From Cognatiluteimonas profundi (GTDB lineage Bacteria > Pseudomonadota > Gammaproteobacteria > Xanthomonadales > Xanthomonadaceae), in assembly GCF_009792795.1 (NCBI RefSeq), contig NZ_VKHQ01000003.1, positions 859,601 to 923,600 on the forward strand: a stretch of DNA of 64,000 nucleotides, written 5' to 3'. The number at the start of each line of letters is the position of its first letter. The first letter of the stretch is position 1. The notes beneath the pieces are model-generated. The model saw only the letters and a program-made list of their open reading frames with translations, was not told the origin of the DNA and searched no databases. Shown one piece after another: positions 35,951 to 46,732 of this stretch. The translations under genes and the position numbers were made by a program.

Positions 35951-37423
35951 TCAGCGCAAGCCGACCGTGCCGTTGGCCGCCTGCACGAGTTTCGCCGGGT
36001 CGTAGCCCACGCCATCCTTGAACACCAGCTCCACCTGCTCGATATCGTGGATGTCCTGCGCTGGGTTGCCCCTGACGAGGACGATGTCGGCGGCCTTGCC
36101 CGCTTCGATCGAACCCAGTTCCTTGTCCACGCCGAGGAAGCGCGCGCCGTTCATGGTCGCGATCTGGATTGCCTGCACCGGGGTAAAGCCCGCCTCCACC
36201 AGCAGTTCCACTTCGCGCTGGTCGCCATAACCGGCGATCACCCCGCCGTAGCCGGTCGGGTCGAGGCCGGCGAGCAGGGTGCCGCCCTTCTCGACGAAGG
36301 CGCGCTCGAAATCCTGTTCCAGCTTGAACAGCTTCGGCCACGGCGAGTCGGTCTTCTTCGCGGTCGCCTCCCGTGTTTCCAGGTATTGCGCGCGCGCCTG
36401 CGGCAGCATCGCATCGAGCACGCGCGGGTCGATCGGTGCCCGACCCGGCACGAAGGTCTCGAACACCGGCAGCGTCGACGTCACCGCCACGTGCCTGGCG
36501 ACGAGCAGCGCGATCAGCTGCTGCAGGCGCGGATCGTCGATGGTCATGGCCGCCAGTTGCGCGCCCGCGAGTTTCGTATCCGGGCAGACATCCGGCATCT
36601 TGCCGGGCAGGAACTCGGTGTCCACCACCAGTCCGTGCTCGAGGTTGTCGATGCCGAGGTCCACGGCCTCGCGGAATCCGATCGAACACAGGTGGCCGGT
36701 GACCTTGATGTGCTTCGCGTGCGCCGCATCGATCGCCGCGGCCAGCTCGGCGCGGGTGATGTGCATGTAGGCCTTGAACGACGTCGCGCCTTCGCCGATC
36801 CAGTAATCGACGGTGTCGCGCGCATCGGCGGCGCCGGTGAGTTCATGCAGCTGCGGGGCGAAGCTGCCGACGCCTTCGAGATATGGCCCGGTGGTGTGCA
36901 TCTTCGGGCCGGCGATCCTGCCGGCATCGATGGCCTGCTTCACCGCCAGGTCGGTGTACGGCTCGGTGCTGCCGGTGGTGCGGATGGTGGTGACGCCCCC
37001 GGCGAGGTAGAGCTTGGGGAAACTCGACGCCTGCTCGGGATACAGCGCTTCCTTCGCGCCCGGGTTCACCGCCGGCGCCGGATAGAACATGTGGTCGTGC
37101 ATGCCGACCAGGCCCGGGATCAGCGTGTGCCCGCTGCCGTCGATCACCGTCGCGCCCGTCGGCGCGCCCGCATGCGCGGCCACCGAAGCGATGCGGCCGT
37201 CGCGCAGCACGACCATCTGGTCCTCGCGCGCGGGCCCACCGTTGCCATCGATGACCCGCACATGCGTGATTGCCACCAGTGGCTGGTCGACCGTCACGAA
37301 GGAGCGCGCCTGCGTCGAGAGCGTGGGCAGCTGCGCGTGGATCGGTGCCGCAAGGCATAACGCCAGTAGCGAGGAGGCGCGCAGGGCGAACGAATGACGG
37401 CTGTGGGATCGATGCAGGCGCAT
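35951..37423 (-). CDS. Exported amidohydrolase-family protein
   Basis: 490 residues from ATG 37423; signal peptide ending near PIHAQ. TIM-barrel metal-dependent hydrolase: GLVGMHDHMFYP gives the HxH-like metal pair, KAYMHITRAE a likely bridging Lys, KVTGHLCSIGF and LEHGLV the downstream His ligands, and LAGLDPTGYGG the barrel-end Asp. The C-terminal strand domain (EAGKAADIVLVRGNP) completes the fold. Related to Xaa-Pro or imidazolonepropionase-like exported hydrolases. Divergent from the beta-lactamase gene across 190 bp. Confidence 0.9.
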   Translation of the reverse strand: MRLHRSHSRHSFALRASSLLALCLAAPIHAQLPTLSTQARSFVTVDQPLVAITHVRVIDGNGGPAREDQMVVLRDGRIASVAAHAGAPTGATVIDGSGHTLIPGLVGMHDHMFYPAPAVNPGAKEALYPEQASSFPKLYLAGGVTTIRTTGSTEPYTDLAVKQAIDAGRIAGPKMHTTGPYLEGVGSFAPQLHELTGAADARDTVDYWIGEGATSFKAYMHITRAELAAAIDAAHAKHIKVTGHLCSIGFREAVDLGIDNLEHGLVVDTEFLPGKMPDVCPDTKLAGAQLAAMTIDDPRLQQLIALLVARHVAVTSTLPVFETFVPGRAPIDPRVLDAMLPQARAQYLETREATAKKTDSPWPKLFKLEQDFERAFVEKGGTLLAGLDPTGYGGVIAGYGDQREVELLVEAGFTPVQAIQIATMNGARFLGVDKELGSIEAGKAADIVLVRGNPAQDIHDIEQVELVFKDGVGYDPAKLVQAANGTVGLR

Positions 37424-37613
37424 GTCTTTCTCGATTGGGGTTGACGGCACCATGGGCTCGGTGGGCCCGGGCCCACCGGCGAATTGTAGTGCGGGTCTTG
37501 GCCCACATCCTCCATGCGGACGTCGGACGCACAGGTCTCGATGGACGACGAGTCGATGACTCAAGGCCGGTCTGATGCACACTGGCACGCCTTTCCACTA
37601 CGGATCCCGCGCA

Positions 37614-38477
37614 ATGTTCCGATCGCTGTCGCTCGCGTGCCTGTTGCTGTCCGCCTGCGGCCTCGCTGGCGCCGCCGAGCCACTGCTGCCCCAGGGCAAG
37701 GCTTACCACTCGCCGGACGCGTGGCGACAACCGGTTGCGCCGGTGCGCATCAGCGACCACACGTGGCAGATCGGCACCGCCGGAATCACCGCGCTCCTGG
37801 TGAGGACCGACGATGGCGCATTGCTGATCGACGGCGGCCTGCCGCAGGTGGCCGACATGCTGCTGGCCAACATGCGCGCGCTCGGCGTCGCGCCCGGGGA
37901 ACTCAAACTGATCCTCGCCAGCCACGCGCATGGCGACCACGCCGGCTCGATCGCCGCGATCAAGCGCGCGACCGGCGCCCAGGTGCTCAACAGCGCCGAG
38001 AGCGCTGTGCTGATGGCCAGCGGCGGCGGCAACGACATCCATTTCGGCGACGACTTCGTGTATCCGCCCGTGCAGACGGACCGCGTCCTGCACGATGGCG
38101 AGGTCGTGGCGCTGGGCAACGTCCGGCTCACCGCACACTTCATCCCCGGGCACACGCCGGGCAGCATCGCGTGGACCTGGGACGACACGCGCTACGGAAA
38201 GACGCAGCACATCGCCTACGTCGACAGCCTCACGGCGCCCGGCTACAAGCTCGTCGGCAACCCGCGCTACCCGCACATCGTCGACGACTTCCATCACAGC
38301 TTCGCGATCGTCCGTGCCCTGCCCTGCGATGTCCTGCTGACGCCACACGCGGACGCCAGTGGATGGGATTTCGCCAATGCAGCGAATCCGCACCCGCAGC
38401 CGATGGGCTGCCAGGCTTATGCCGACGGCGCCGAGGGGGAATTGCAGGCCCAGATCACGGAAACGGCGGTCCGGTAA
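37614..38477 (+). CDS. L1-like subclass B3 metallo-beta-lactamase
   Basis: 287 residues from ATG 37614 (signal peptide ending GLAGA; the in-frame ATG at 37575 is an alternative). The zinc ligands of subclass B3 are all present: SHAHGDHAG (His104, His106, Asp108, His109), GHTPGS (His180) and TPHAD (His245). The flanks closely follow Stenotrophomonas L1: YVDSLTAPGYKL, GNPRYPHIVDD and VRALPCDVLLTP, with the disulfide pair Cys238 and Cys266 (MGCQAYADGAE). B3 enzymes hydrolyse penicillins, cephalosporins and carbapenems in the periplasm. L1's HAHADH is HAHGDH here. Activity is inferred from motif identity. Confidence 0.93.
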   Translation: MFRSLSLACLLLSACGLAGAAEPLLPQGKAYHSPDAWRQPVAPVRISDHTWQIGTAGITALLVRTDDGALLIDGGLPQVADMLLANMRALGVAPGELKLILASHAHGDHAGSIAAIKRATGAQVLNSAESAVLMASGGGNDIHFGDDFVYPPVQTDRVLHDGEVVALGNVRLTAHFIPGHTPGSIAWTWDDTRYGKTQHIAYVDSLTAPGYKLVGNPRYPHIVDDFHHSFAIVRALPCDVLLTPHADASGWDFANAANPHPQPMGCQAYADGAEGELQAQITETAVR

Positions 38478-38588
38478 GCCCCAGGCTGTGCTGCGATCGC
38501 CGCAGGGCGACTTTCATCCGCCTTGCGCGCTACGCTTGGCGAGCGCCCGTACAACGCAGCGCGGTTACCAAGAGGGCTGGCTCGACCG

Positions 38589-39839
38589 ATGGATGCATTG
38601 ACGGCTGCTTTCGCGCTCATCATCGCCCAACTCTGCATCGCCCTGGTCATGACCGGCGCGCATTTTGCCGCGCGGCCGGAGCGCTCCACGCGCTACTGGG
38701 CGTCGGCCGCGATCCTCATCGTGATCGGAGTGCTCCTGGTCGTCATCGGCAACCGCGCGCCTTCAATCGTGCAGCTGATCGGCAACACCTGCCTGGTCTT
38801 TGGCGGAATCCTGCAACTGTGGGGGCTGCAGGTCTTCTTCAAGATGCCGCGGAGCAAGCTGGCATGGATGCTCGGGGCCGGCTTCTGCCTGCTGTTCTTC
38901 CTGCTCGGACTGACTGGGGCCTCGACGTTCAACCGCATCCTGCTGCTGTCGAGCACGATGCTGTTGCTGCTCGTGCTGAGTTGCCGCGTCCTGTTGATCG
39001 GCATGCCGTCACGGCACAGTTTCGGCAGCCTCCTGACGCTGGGCGCCACCGCGCTGCTGATGGTGAACAACATCGTGCGAATCGCGGCGGCCATCCGGCA
39101 GGATCCGGATTTCCTGCCAATGACCCAGTCGCCGACGGGCATCACGATCCTGTACCTCGTTCCGCTGGGCGGCATCTTCCTTTATGCAACCGGCTTGTTG
39201 CTGCTGTACTTCGAGCGACTGGTCGACGCCAAGAACCACCTGGCCACGCATGACGAATTGACCGGCATGCTGAACAGGCGCGCCATTGTTGCCGGCGGCG
39301 AGCGCGAAGTGGCGGTGGCCATCCGCAGTCGCCAGCCGCTGACCGTGGCCTTCGTCGATATCGATTTCTTCAAGCGCGTCAACGACAACCTCGGGCATGA
39401 AGCCGGCGATTTCGTACTGGCGGATATCGCGCAGCTGCTCCATGACGCGTGCCGGAACGTGGATCTGGTCGGACGTTACGGCGGCGAGGAATTCTGCCTC
39501 GTCTTTCCCGGCGCGGGCAGCGAGAGTGTCGCGCTCCTGGGCGAGCGATTGCTGGCGGCCGTACGGCAGTACCGCGTGCACGACCAGCATCCGATCACGA
39601 TCAGCGTGGGATTTGCGTCGCTGCCGGATCAGGGAGGCGATCGATCGTGGTCCTCGCTGATCCACCGTGCCGACATCGCGCTCTACCAGGCCAAGGAGTT
39701 GGGCCGGAACCGCTTCTGCGTTGCCGCACAGGAGCCTGCTGCCGCATCGGGCGAGGGGTCGACCCGATCCAGTGATCGCCACATTGCCCGGCGCGCTTCA
39801 GCCCTGACGATCGCCGACCGCGTTATTCCGTCCGGGTGA
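38589..39839 (+). CDS. Membrane-bound diguanylate cyclase (GGDEF)
   Basis: 416 residues from ATG 38589. Six or seven transmembrane helices (about 5-210, MASE-like) are followed by a GGDEF domain (about 214-370). The active site GGEEF (298-302) and the inhibitory I-site R-x-x-D (Arg289, Asp292) are intact, so it should make c-di-GMP with product inhibition. [11 protein letters not shown] marks the domain start. The C-terminal 45 residues are polar. The ABC ATPase gene starts 10 bp later. Confidence 0.95.
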   Translation: MDALTAAFALIIAQLCIALVMTGAHFAARPERSTRYWASAAILIVIGVLLVVIGNRAPSIVQLIGNTCLVFGGILQLWGLQVFFKMPRSKLAWMLGAGFCLLFFLLGLTGASTFNRILLLSSTMLLLLVLSCRVLLIGMPSRHSFGSLLTLGATALLMVNNIVRIAAAIRQDPDFLPMTQSPTGITILYLVPLGGIFLYATGLLLLYFERLVDAKNHLATHDELTGMLNRRAIVAGGEREVAVAIRSRQPLTVAFVDIDFFKRVNDNLGHEAGDFVLADIAQLLHDACRNVDLVGRYGGEEFCLVFPGAGSESVALLGERLLAAVRQYRVHDQHPITISVGFASLPDQGGDRSWSSLIHRADIALYQAKELGRNRFCVAAQEPAAASGEGSTRSSDRHIARRASALTIADRVIPSG

Positions 39840-39849
39840 GGATCCACGC

Positions 39850-40838
<989 letters not shown>

Positions 40839-40842
<4 letters not shown>

Positions 40843-41615
40843 ACGCGCATGGCATCAACGTGTATGGCATCGGCGCGATCTACCGATTCGAGATGGCGCG
40901 CACCTTCCGCACCATCACCCAGAGCATCGCGTCGCCGGTGCTGTCGACGTCGTTGTACTTCGTGGTGTTCGGCGCGGCGATCGGCTCGCGCATGGGACAC
41001 GTGGACGGCGTCAGCTATGCGGCCTTCATCATTCCCGGCCTGATCATGCTGTCGCTGCTCAACGAGAGCATCTCCAATGCATCATTCGGCATCTACATGC
41101 CGAAGTGGGCGGGCACGATCTACGAGCTGTTGTCCGCGCCGATCTCCCCGATCGAGATCGTGATCGGCTATGTCGGCGCGGCGGCAACGAAGTCGGTGAT
41201 GCTCGGCGTGCTGATCCTCATCACCGCACGGCTGTTCGTGCCCTACACGATCCTGCACCCGTTCTGGATGCTGTGCTTCCTGCTGCTGACGGCGGTGACC
41301 TTCAGCCTGTTCGGTTTCATCATCGGGCTGTGGGCGGATGACTTCCAGAAACTGCAGGTCGTGCCACTGATGGTGGTCACCCCGCTGACCTTCCTGGGCG
41401 GCGCGTTCTACTCCATCAACATGCTGCCGCCGTTGTGGCAGAAGATCACCCTGTTCAATCCGGTGGTGTACCTGATCAGCGGGTTCCGCTGGAGCTTCTA
41501 CGGGATTTCCGACGTCAACGTCGTCGTCAGCGCGGGCATGACGCTGGGCTTCCTGGTGCTATGCCTCGTGGCGGTGTGGTGGGTATTCCGGACGGGATAC
41601 AAGCTCAAGGCGTGA
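40839..41615 (+). CDS. ABC-2 exporter permease
   Basis: 258 residues with six transmembrane helices. It contains the ABC2_membrane signature near [22 protein letters not shown] and [12 protein letters not shown]. The loop [24 protein letters not shown] is the classic NodJ/DrrB element. Start overlaps the ATPase stop by 4 bp. A simple two-gene exporter; substrate not predictable. Confidence 0.94.
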
Positions 41616-41824
41616 GGGAGGCGCCCGGATGACGCCGTGGCACGCGCGGGTGTTGATCGAGGTCAACTGACCGCGCGCCGCTCCGCCAGCGTCGCGTGAA
41701 GGCCGCGGGCAGGCGCGGGACTGCCCCGCGCAGGACACTCTCCCTCATTGACGAAGATCAACAACGGCTCTCGCGTGGAAGGCAGGCTGGCTCGCGTGCC
41801 ATTCCCATTCCCCGGAGATCCTTC

Positions 41825-43525
41825 ATGCACATGCCCATCGCGTCCACCCCACGCCGCGCGCTCCGCGTGGCGCGACCTGTCCTGCCGTTGTCGCTGCTCC
41901 TGCCCCTGCTCGCCTGGGGCGCCCCCCAGAGCAACGCGCAGTGGACGACGGTGGCGAACAACGGGAACCTGATTCCCTCGTCCACCTGCGCACCCAGCGC
42001 GCCCACGCCGGCCTGCCGCACGTTCAACAGCTTCAACCAGCCGTCCGTGAACCGGGCGGGCCTGGTCGTGTTCCGTGCGCGCAGCCGCGGCGGCAGCGGC
42101 CAGGGTGAGCCGCTGCAAGGTATCTACAGGCGCAACATGGCGGCGGGTGGCGCGATCATCCGCGTGCTCGACCGCACCACGGTGGTGCCGCAGCCGAACA
42201 ACCGCGGCACCACGTTCCGAGAGACGCCGGCGTTCCCGCGCATCGACGCGACGTCGTCCACGGTGGCCACGCGCGGTAACCATCCGCCGGTCTGGCAGGT
42301 GGTGGACGACGCCGGCGAGGTGGTCGAGCAGGTCGGCACCAATGGCGTCTATGCGAACCCGTTCGGTCCGGTGGTGACCGGCGAAAGCCGCCTGGGCAGC
42401 GTGCCGGCGTTCTCCTTCTTCCAGGTCCCGGAGCAGCCGGGCACGGCGTTCGACATCATCCCGGGCGCGCCGTCGGTGACCCGCCGCGACACCATCGTGT
42501 TCAAGGGCAACTACACCGTCGGCACCACCAGCAAGACCGGCGTGTATTACCGCCGGTTGACCAACACCCCCTTCCCGATCGCCAACGGCGCGCCGCTGTC
42601 GCCGGGCAGCGGCACCCTGCCGGTCGTGCTGATCGCCAACAGCGACAGCTACATCCCCGGCACGGCCACGCATTTCGGCTCGACCGCCCCGCCGACCGCC
42701 GCCGGTAGCCGGATGGTGTTCCTCGGCGTGGACAACGAAGACCAGCCGACCGCCGGCGGCATCTACCTGGCGCCGCTCGCGCAGCCGCTTCCGGCGTTGC
42801 GCGCGTTGGTCCGCATCGGCGACCACGTACCCGGCGAAGCCACTGGGCAGCGCTTCCGCCAGCTGGGCGAAGGGCTCTCCTTCGACGGCCGCTTCGTCGC
42901 CTTCTGGGGCGCCTGGGGCCTGGAGACCGAGCCGCTGGTGCTGACCTGCCCGGATGACGGCAACGCCGACCTGCTCGCCTTCTGCCGCCAGCAGTACCCG
43001 AACGGCCACACGGTGCAGGTGCCGGTGCACCAGGGGATGTTCGTGCACGACACCGTGCTGCATCGCACATGGGCGATCGCCAAGTCGCCGACGACGTTCA
43101 GCACCTTCCTGTTCTGGACCTTCTCCGGCCAGGTGCCCGGCGAGGCGACGGAAGAGGACGGCGAGCCGGCGCGCTGGCGCTCGGCGGCCTTCGTCTCGGT
43201 CTCGGGCTTGCCCTCGTCCCCACTGTTCCGCGCCGCGTTCAAGGCCCGCAAGGGGCCACTCGTGGGCGGCAGCTACGTGGACCTGGTGGACGGCATCTAC
43301 CTGCGGCCCGCGATCGTGCCCGCCCTGCGGACACTGGCCGCCACGGGCATGCCGGGCACCGCGCTCGACCCGAAGGCGGTCGATCCGGACACGGGCGTCG
43401 CCCTGCCGATCACCAGCGTGGGCATCGAGCGCGAAGGCTTCCGCGGCAGCCAGCTCGTCATCAATGCGTCGATGGCCAGCGAGGAAGCCGGATGGGCGGG
43501 CATCTACCTGACGCGCGTGCGTTGA
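41825..43525 (+). CDS. Secreted repeat protein (choice-of-anchor tandem repeat type)
   Basis: 566 residues from ATG 41825 (GGAG 8 bp upstream); signal peptide about 1-39. The mature chain holds several ~70-residue units in the style N-x-x-G-x-x-V-F-x-A: SVNRAGLVVFRARSRGG with GIYRRN; RRDTIVFKGNYTVG with GVYYRR; AAGSRMVFLGVDNED with GIYLAPL; SFDGRFVAFWGAW; and GSQLVINASMAS with GIYLTRV. Such repeats form beta-propeller-like folds in exported proteins of unknown function. No anchor is visible at the C-terminus. Stand-alone gene, GC-rich and typical codon use. Confidence 0.72.
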   Translation: MHMPIASTPRRALRVARPVLPLSLLLPLLAWGAPQSNAQWTTVANNGNLIPSSTCAPSAPTPACRTFNSFNQPSVNRAGLVVFRARSRGGSGQGEPLQGIYRRNMAAGGAIIRVLDRTTVVPQPNNRGTTFRETPAFPRIDATSSTVATRGNHPPVWQVVDDAGEVVEQVGTNGVYANPFGPVVTGESRLGSVPAFSFFQVPEQPGTAFDIIPGAPSVTRRDTIVFKGNYTVGTTSKTGVYYRRLTNTPFPIANGAPLSPGSGTLPVVLIANSDSYIPGTATHFGSTAPPTAAGSRMVFLGVDNEDQPTAGGIYLAPLAQPLPALRALVRIGDHVPGEATGQRFRQLGEGLSFDGRFVAFWGAWGLETEPLVLTCPDDGNADLLAFCRQQYPNGHTVQVPVHQGMFVHDTVLHRTWAIAKSPTTFSTFLFWTFSGQVPGEATEEDGEPARWRSAAFVSVSGLPSSPLFRAAFKARKGPLVGGSYVDLVDGIYLRPAIVPALRTLAATGMPGTALDPKAVDPDTGVALPITSVGIEREGFRGSQLVINASMASEEAGWAGIYLTRVR

Positions 43526-43674
43526 CGGCGCGCCAGGCGGCCATGCCAAACGCGGCGGCACTTCGAACCCCGCCTCTCCGAAAGCCACGCGATCAGCTGC
43601 AACTCCTGCCACATGGTCGGCATGGGCGGCGTGGACCTGCAGGAAACCCCGCTCGGGCCGCCTGTGTCGATCAC

Positions 43675-43760
43675 CGTAGCCCGGATAAGCGAAGCGCATC
43701 CGGGATCGAATCGCGATGATGCCCCGGGTGCGGCCTGCGGCCTTACCCGGGCTACGCTGG
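43675..43760. repeat. REP-type element, GTAGCCCGGG family (B type)
   Basis: Two arms: CGTAGCCCGGATAAGCG at 43675 and its partner ending CTTACCCGGGCTACG near 43755, with CCCGGGTGCGGCCTGCGGC forming an inner dyad. The same family recurs at 46562-46643, 46711-46732 and 47066-47098. It fills the 303-bp gap between the secreted repeat protein and the AHSA1 gene; nothing coding was seen there. Confidence 0.82.
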
Positions 43761-43828
43761 CTTGTCGATTCCGGTCCCATCCAAACGTCGCACAGGGAAG
43801 CACCCTTCCATCACCCAAGGAGAATCCG

Positions 43829-44272
43829 ATGCCAAGCACCGTCCGCCTCCACCGCGTGCTGCGCGCTCCGGCCGAGCGCGTCTACCGCGCCTTCCTCGAT
43901 GCCGATGCCAAGGCCAAGTGGCTGCCGCCGCACGGCTTCACCGGCAAGGTCCACGAGCTGGATGCAAGTGTCGGCGGACGCTACCGGATGTCGTTCACCA
44001 ACTTCTCGACCGGCCAGACCCACTCCTTCGGCGGCACTTACCTGGAGCTGGTGCCGAACGAACGCATCCGCTACAGCGACCGCTTCGAAGATCCCAACCT
44101 CCCCGGCGAGATCATGGTCACCATCACCCTCAAGGCGGTGTCCTGCGGCACCGAACTCAACGTCGTGCAGGAAGGCCTGCCGGACGTCATCCCGCTCGAG
44201 CAGTGTTATCTCGGCTGGCAGCAATCGCTGGAACTGCTCGGCAAACTGGTGGAGGCCGAGGTCCAGGGGTAG
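43829..44272 (+). CDS. AHSA1/SRPBCC family protein
   Basis: 147 residues from ATG 43829 (CAAGGAG 8 bp upstream). A single START-like fold: VRLHRVLRAPAERVYRAFLD, AKAKWLPPHGFTG, GGRYRMSFTNFSTG, GGTYLELVPNERIRYSDRF and the C-terminal helix CYLGWQQSLELLGKLVEAE. Such proteins bind hydrophobic ligands. In this subgroup they often accompany ArsR-type regulators, none of which is here. Isolated gene. Confidence 0.94.
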   Translation: MPSTVRLHRVLRAPAERVYRAFLDADAKAKWLPPHGFTGKVHELDASVGGRYRMSFTNFSTGQTHSFGGTYLELVPNERIRYSDRFEDPNLPGEIMVTITLKAVSCGTELNVVQEGLPDVIPLEQCYLGWQQSLELLGKLVEAEVQG

Positions 44273-44421
44273 GCCGCGCGCGAACACTCACGTCGGTCGA
44301 GTGGATGGAACACGTCACCGACGAGCAGTATTCATGGGCGCCACCACGCCAGCGCAGCAGGATGTCCGCCGATAGAAGGTTCGGCGGACCGTGCCGGCCG
44401 GCGCTGACGCCGGCGACGGCA

Positions 44422-46467
44422 TCACCAGATGCGGACGCGATCCTGCGGCGCGCGCCACATCGGCTGGCCCGGCTTCACGCCGAATGCCTTGTAGAACTCG
44501 GGGATGTTCGACATCGGCCCCAGCACGCGCCACTTCGCCGGCGCGTGCACGTCGGAGAGCAGCCGCTGGCGCAGGCGTTCATCGCGCTGCTGGCTCATCC
44601 AGCCGAGTGCGTAACCGAGGAAGTAGCGCTGCGTCGGCGTCAGTCCACCAATCGTTTCACCCTTCTTGTACTGCGCCGTCTTCTCGAAGGCTTCCAGGCC
44701 GAGCAGCAGGCCGCCGTAATCGGCGATGTTCTCGCCCAGGCTCGCCTTGCCGTTGATGTGCAGGCCCGGCAGCGGTTCGTAGGCATTGAACTCGTCGACC
44801 ATCCGCTGCGCGGCGGTGTTGAAGCGCGCGGTGTCCTGCGCGGTCCACCAACCCGAGAGGTTGCCCTTCGCGTCGTACTGGCGGCCCTGGTCGTCGAAAC
44901 CGTGGGTGATCTCGTGGCCGATCGTGCCCGCGGCGACGTAGCCGTAGGCGACGGCGTCATCGACCTGCGCATCCGGCACGCCCGGCACCATGAACATCGC
45001 CGCCGGCAACACGATCTCGTTGTTCGATGGGTTGTAGTAGGCGTTGTACGTCTGCGGCGTCATGTCCCATTCGGTGCGATCGACGGGCTTGCCGAACTTC
45101 GCCAGGTTGTCGTTGAACTGCCAGCGCTGCGCCGCCATGACGTTCGCCGCATACGAGTCGCACCCGACCACCAGCGCCGAGTAATCCTTCCACTTGTCCG
45201 GATAACCGACCTTGGGCGTGACCGCCGCAAGCTTGGCCAGCGCCTTGGCCTTGGTGTCCGCGCCCATCCAGTCCAGGCGCTCGATGCGGTCATGGAAGGT
45301 GCCGCGGATCGCCTCGACCATGGCCGTGTAGCGCTGCTTGGAGGCCTGCGGGAAGTACTGCTTGACGAAGATGCGACCGAGCACCATGCCCATCGCGTCG
45401 TTCTCTTCATCCAGCGCACGCTTCCAGCGCGGGCGCTGCTCCTGCTGCCCGGACATCGCGCGGCCGTGGAAATCGAAGTACTCCGTGTCCGCCGCGCTCG
45501 ACAGGTACTGCGCGTAGTCGTCGACCAGGTGGTAGCGCAGGTAATCCTGCAGCACCGGCACCGGCGTCCCGCGCAGCAGCGTGTCCTCGGCCGCGAAGAA
45601 TTCCGGCTGGCCGACGATCACGTAGGCGGGGTGAATGCCCCAGGCCGCGAGCCGCGCGCTCCAGTCGATCGACGGCGTGTACTTCGCGGTGAATTCCGCC
45701 GGCGCCATCTTGTTGTAGTTCTTTTCCGGATCGCGCAGGTCCTCGAGCTTTCGCGACGCCGTCGCCAGCGCGGTCTCGAATGCCATCACCTTCGCGGCGG
45801 CCGATTGCGCCGTGGCCGGGTCGCGGCCGAGCAGCGTGAACGTACGCGCGATGTGGTCGACATACGCGGCGCGGATCTTCGCAACACCCGCTTCCGGATT
45901 GAAGTAGAAGTCGCGCTCCGGCAGCCCCAGGCCGCCCTGCCCGACCTGCACCGCCATCGTCGCGCTGTCCTTGTCGTCCTGTCCGATGCCGATCCGGAAC
46001 AGGCTGCGCACACCGAGCGGCTGGAGCGCGAACGCCGTGTCGAGCACGCCATCAGGCGAGGTGATCGCATCGATGCGCTTAAGCTCGCCATCCAGCGGAT
46101 GCAGGCCGAGGCGATCGGCCTGCGCGACATCGGTCGCGGTCGCCCAGAAATCGCCGATCTTCTGCTGGTCGCTGCCGGGCACCGCCTTCTGCGCCGCCGC
46201 CGACTCGCTGATCCCGCGCAGGCGCGCGTACAGCTCGTCATCGACCTCGTTGCCGATGCCCCATGCCGCCTCGGACGCCGGGATCGGATGTGCCTTCAGC
46301 CACCCGCCATTCGCGTACTGGAAGAAATCCACGCCCGGATCGACCGACATATCCATGTGCGCGGCGAGGAAATCCTGCGGCGCGTCAGCGGCGAACGCGC
46401 TGCCCGTGGCGAACGCCAATGCGGCCGACAGCAACGTGACGCGGAGGGAAATCGTGAGACGGGCCAT
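44422..46467 (-). CDS. M13-family zinc metallopeptidase (PepO/neprilysin-like)
   Basis: 681 residues from ATG 46467 (CCGGAG upstream); signal peptide ends ATGSAFA. N-terminal M13 domain (about 35-400; DFFQYANGGWLK is typical), then the zinc catalytic domain with HEITH (about 518-522), distal Glu in GENIADYGG (about 579), and the NAYY element (NAYYNPSNNEIVLPAA). Cleaves peptides of limited size; likely periplasmic. Complete and normal in length. It is flanked on both sides by B-type repeats. Confidence 0.95.
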   Translation of the reverse strand: MARLTISLRVTLLSAALAFATGSAFAADAPQDFLAAHMDMSVDPGVDFFQYANGGWLKAHPIPASEAAWGIGNEVDDELYARLRGISESAAAQKAVPGSDQQKIGDFWATATDVAQADRLGLHPLDGELKRIDAITSPDGVLDTAFALQPLGVRSLFRIGIGQDDKDSATMAVQVGQGGLGLPERDFYFNPEAGVAKIRAAYVDHIARTFTLLGRDPATAQSAAAKVMAFETALATASRKLEDLRDPEKNYNKMAPAEFTAKYTPSIDWSARLAAWGIHPAYVIVGQPEFFAAEDTLLRGTPVPVLQDYLRYHLVDDYAQYLSSAADTEYFDFHGRAMSGQQEQRPRWKRALDEENDAMGMVLGRIFVKQYFPQASKQRYTAMVEAIRGTFHDRIERLDWMGADTKAKALAKLAAVTPKVGYPDKWKDYSALVVGCDSYAANVMAAQRWQFNDNLAKFGKPVDRTEWDMTPQTYNAYYNPSNNEIVLPAAMFMVPGVPDAQVDDAVAYGYVAAGTIGHEITHGFDDQGRQYDAKGNLSGWWTAQDTARFNTAAQRMVDEFNAYEPLPGLHINGKASLGENIADYGGLLLGLEAFEKTAQYKKGETIGGLTPTQRYFLGYALGWMSQQRDERLRQRLLSDVHAPAKWRVLGPMSNIPEFYKAFGVKPGQPMWRAPQDRVRIW

Positions 46468-46561
46468 CAGGCGCTCCGGGGGAAGATCAGTCGCGCACTG
46501 TCCCGGTGAAGCCCGGCAGTGGCAAGGGCTGGAGGTCATGGGCGGCCGGCGTACGATTGAC

Positions 46562-46643
46562 CGTAGCCCGGGTAAGCGAAGCGCACCCGGGGCTTCCCCC
46601 TCGCGTCCCGGGTGCGGCCTGCGGCCTTACCCGGGCTACGTTG
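46562..46643. repeat. REP-type element (B family), complete
   Basis: CGTAGCCCGGGTAAGCG at 46562 pairs with CTTACCCGGGCTACG ending at 46640, and GCGCACCCGGGG pairs with CCCGGGTGCGG, giving a long, nearly perfect stem about 80 bp in span. It lies about 95 bp upstream of the M13 peptidase start codon. Nearly the same unit as at 43675-43760. Confidence 0.85.
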
Positions 46644-46684
46644 GCCCATCGCCCGAGCGAGACACAAGGCAAGTGGGGCTGGTC

Positions 46685-46732
46685 GGAAAGTGCACTCTGA
46701 CCCGTGTTTCGCCTTACCCGGGCTACGTTGGC
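46685..46732. repeat. GTGCACTCTGACCC motif joined to a B-type half repeat
   Basis: GGAAAGTGCACTCTGACCC (46685-46703) is a second short repeat, seen again at 47105-47123 and as a diverged copy at 46998-47025. It is followed by the right half of a B-type REP (GCCTTACCCGGGCTACG, 46711-46727). The half-repeat ends exactly at the stop codon of the 72-residue gene. Confidence 0.7.

Noticed and set aside
41663..43780. A 705-codon open frame on the minus strand
   Set aside because: Antisense to the secreted repeat protein; no start site or motif.
43762..46509. A 915-codon open frame on the plus strand
   Set aside because: It is antisense to the M13 peptidase and out of frame with the AHSA1 gene, both clearly real; sequence is Arg-rich shadow.
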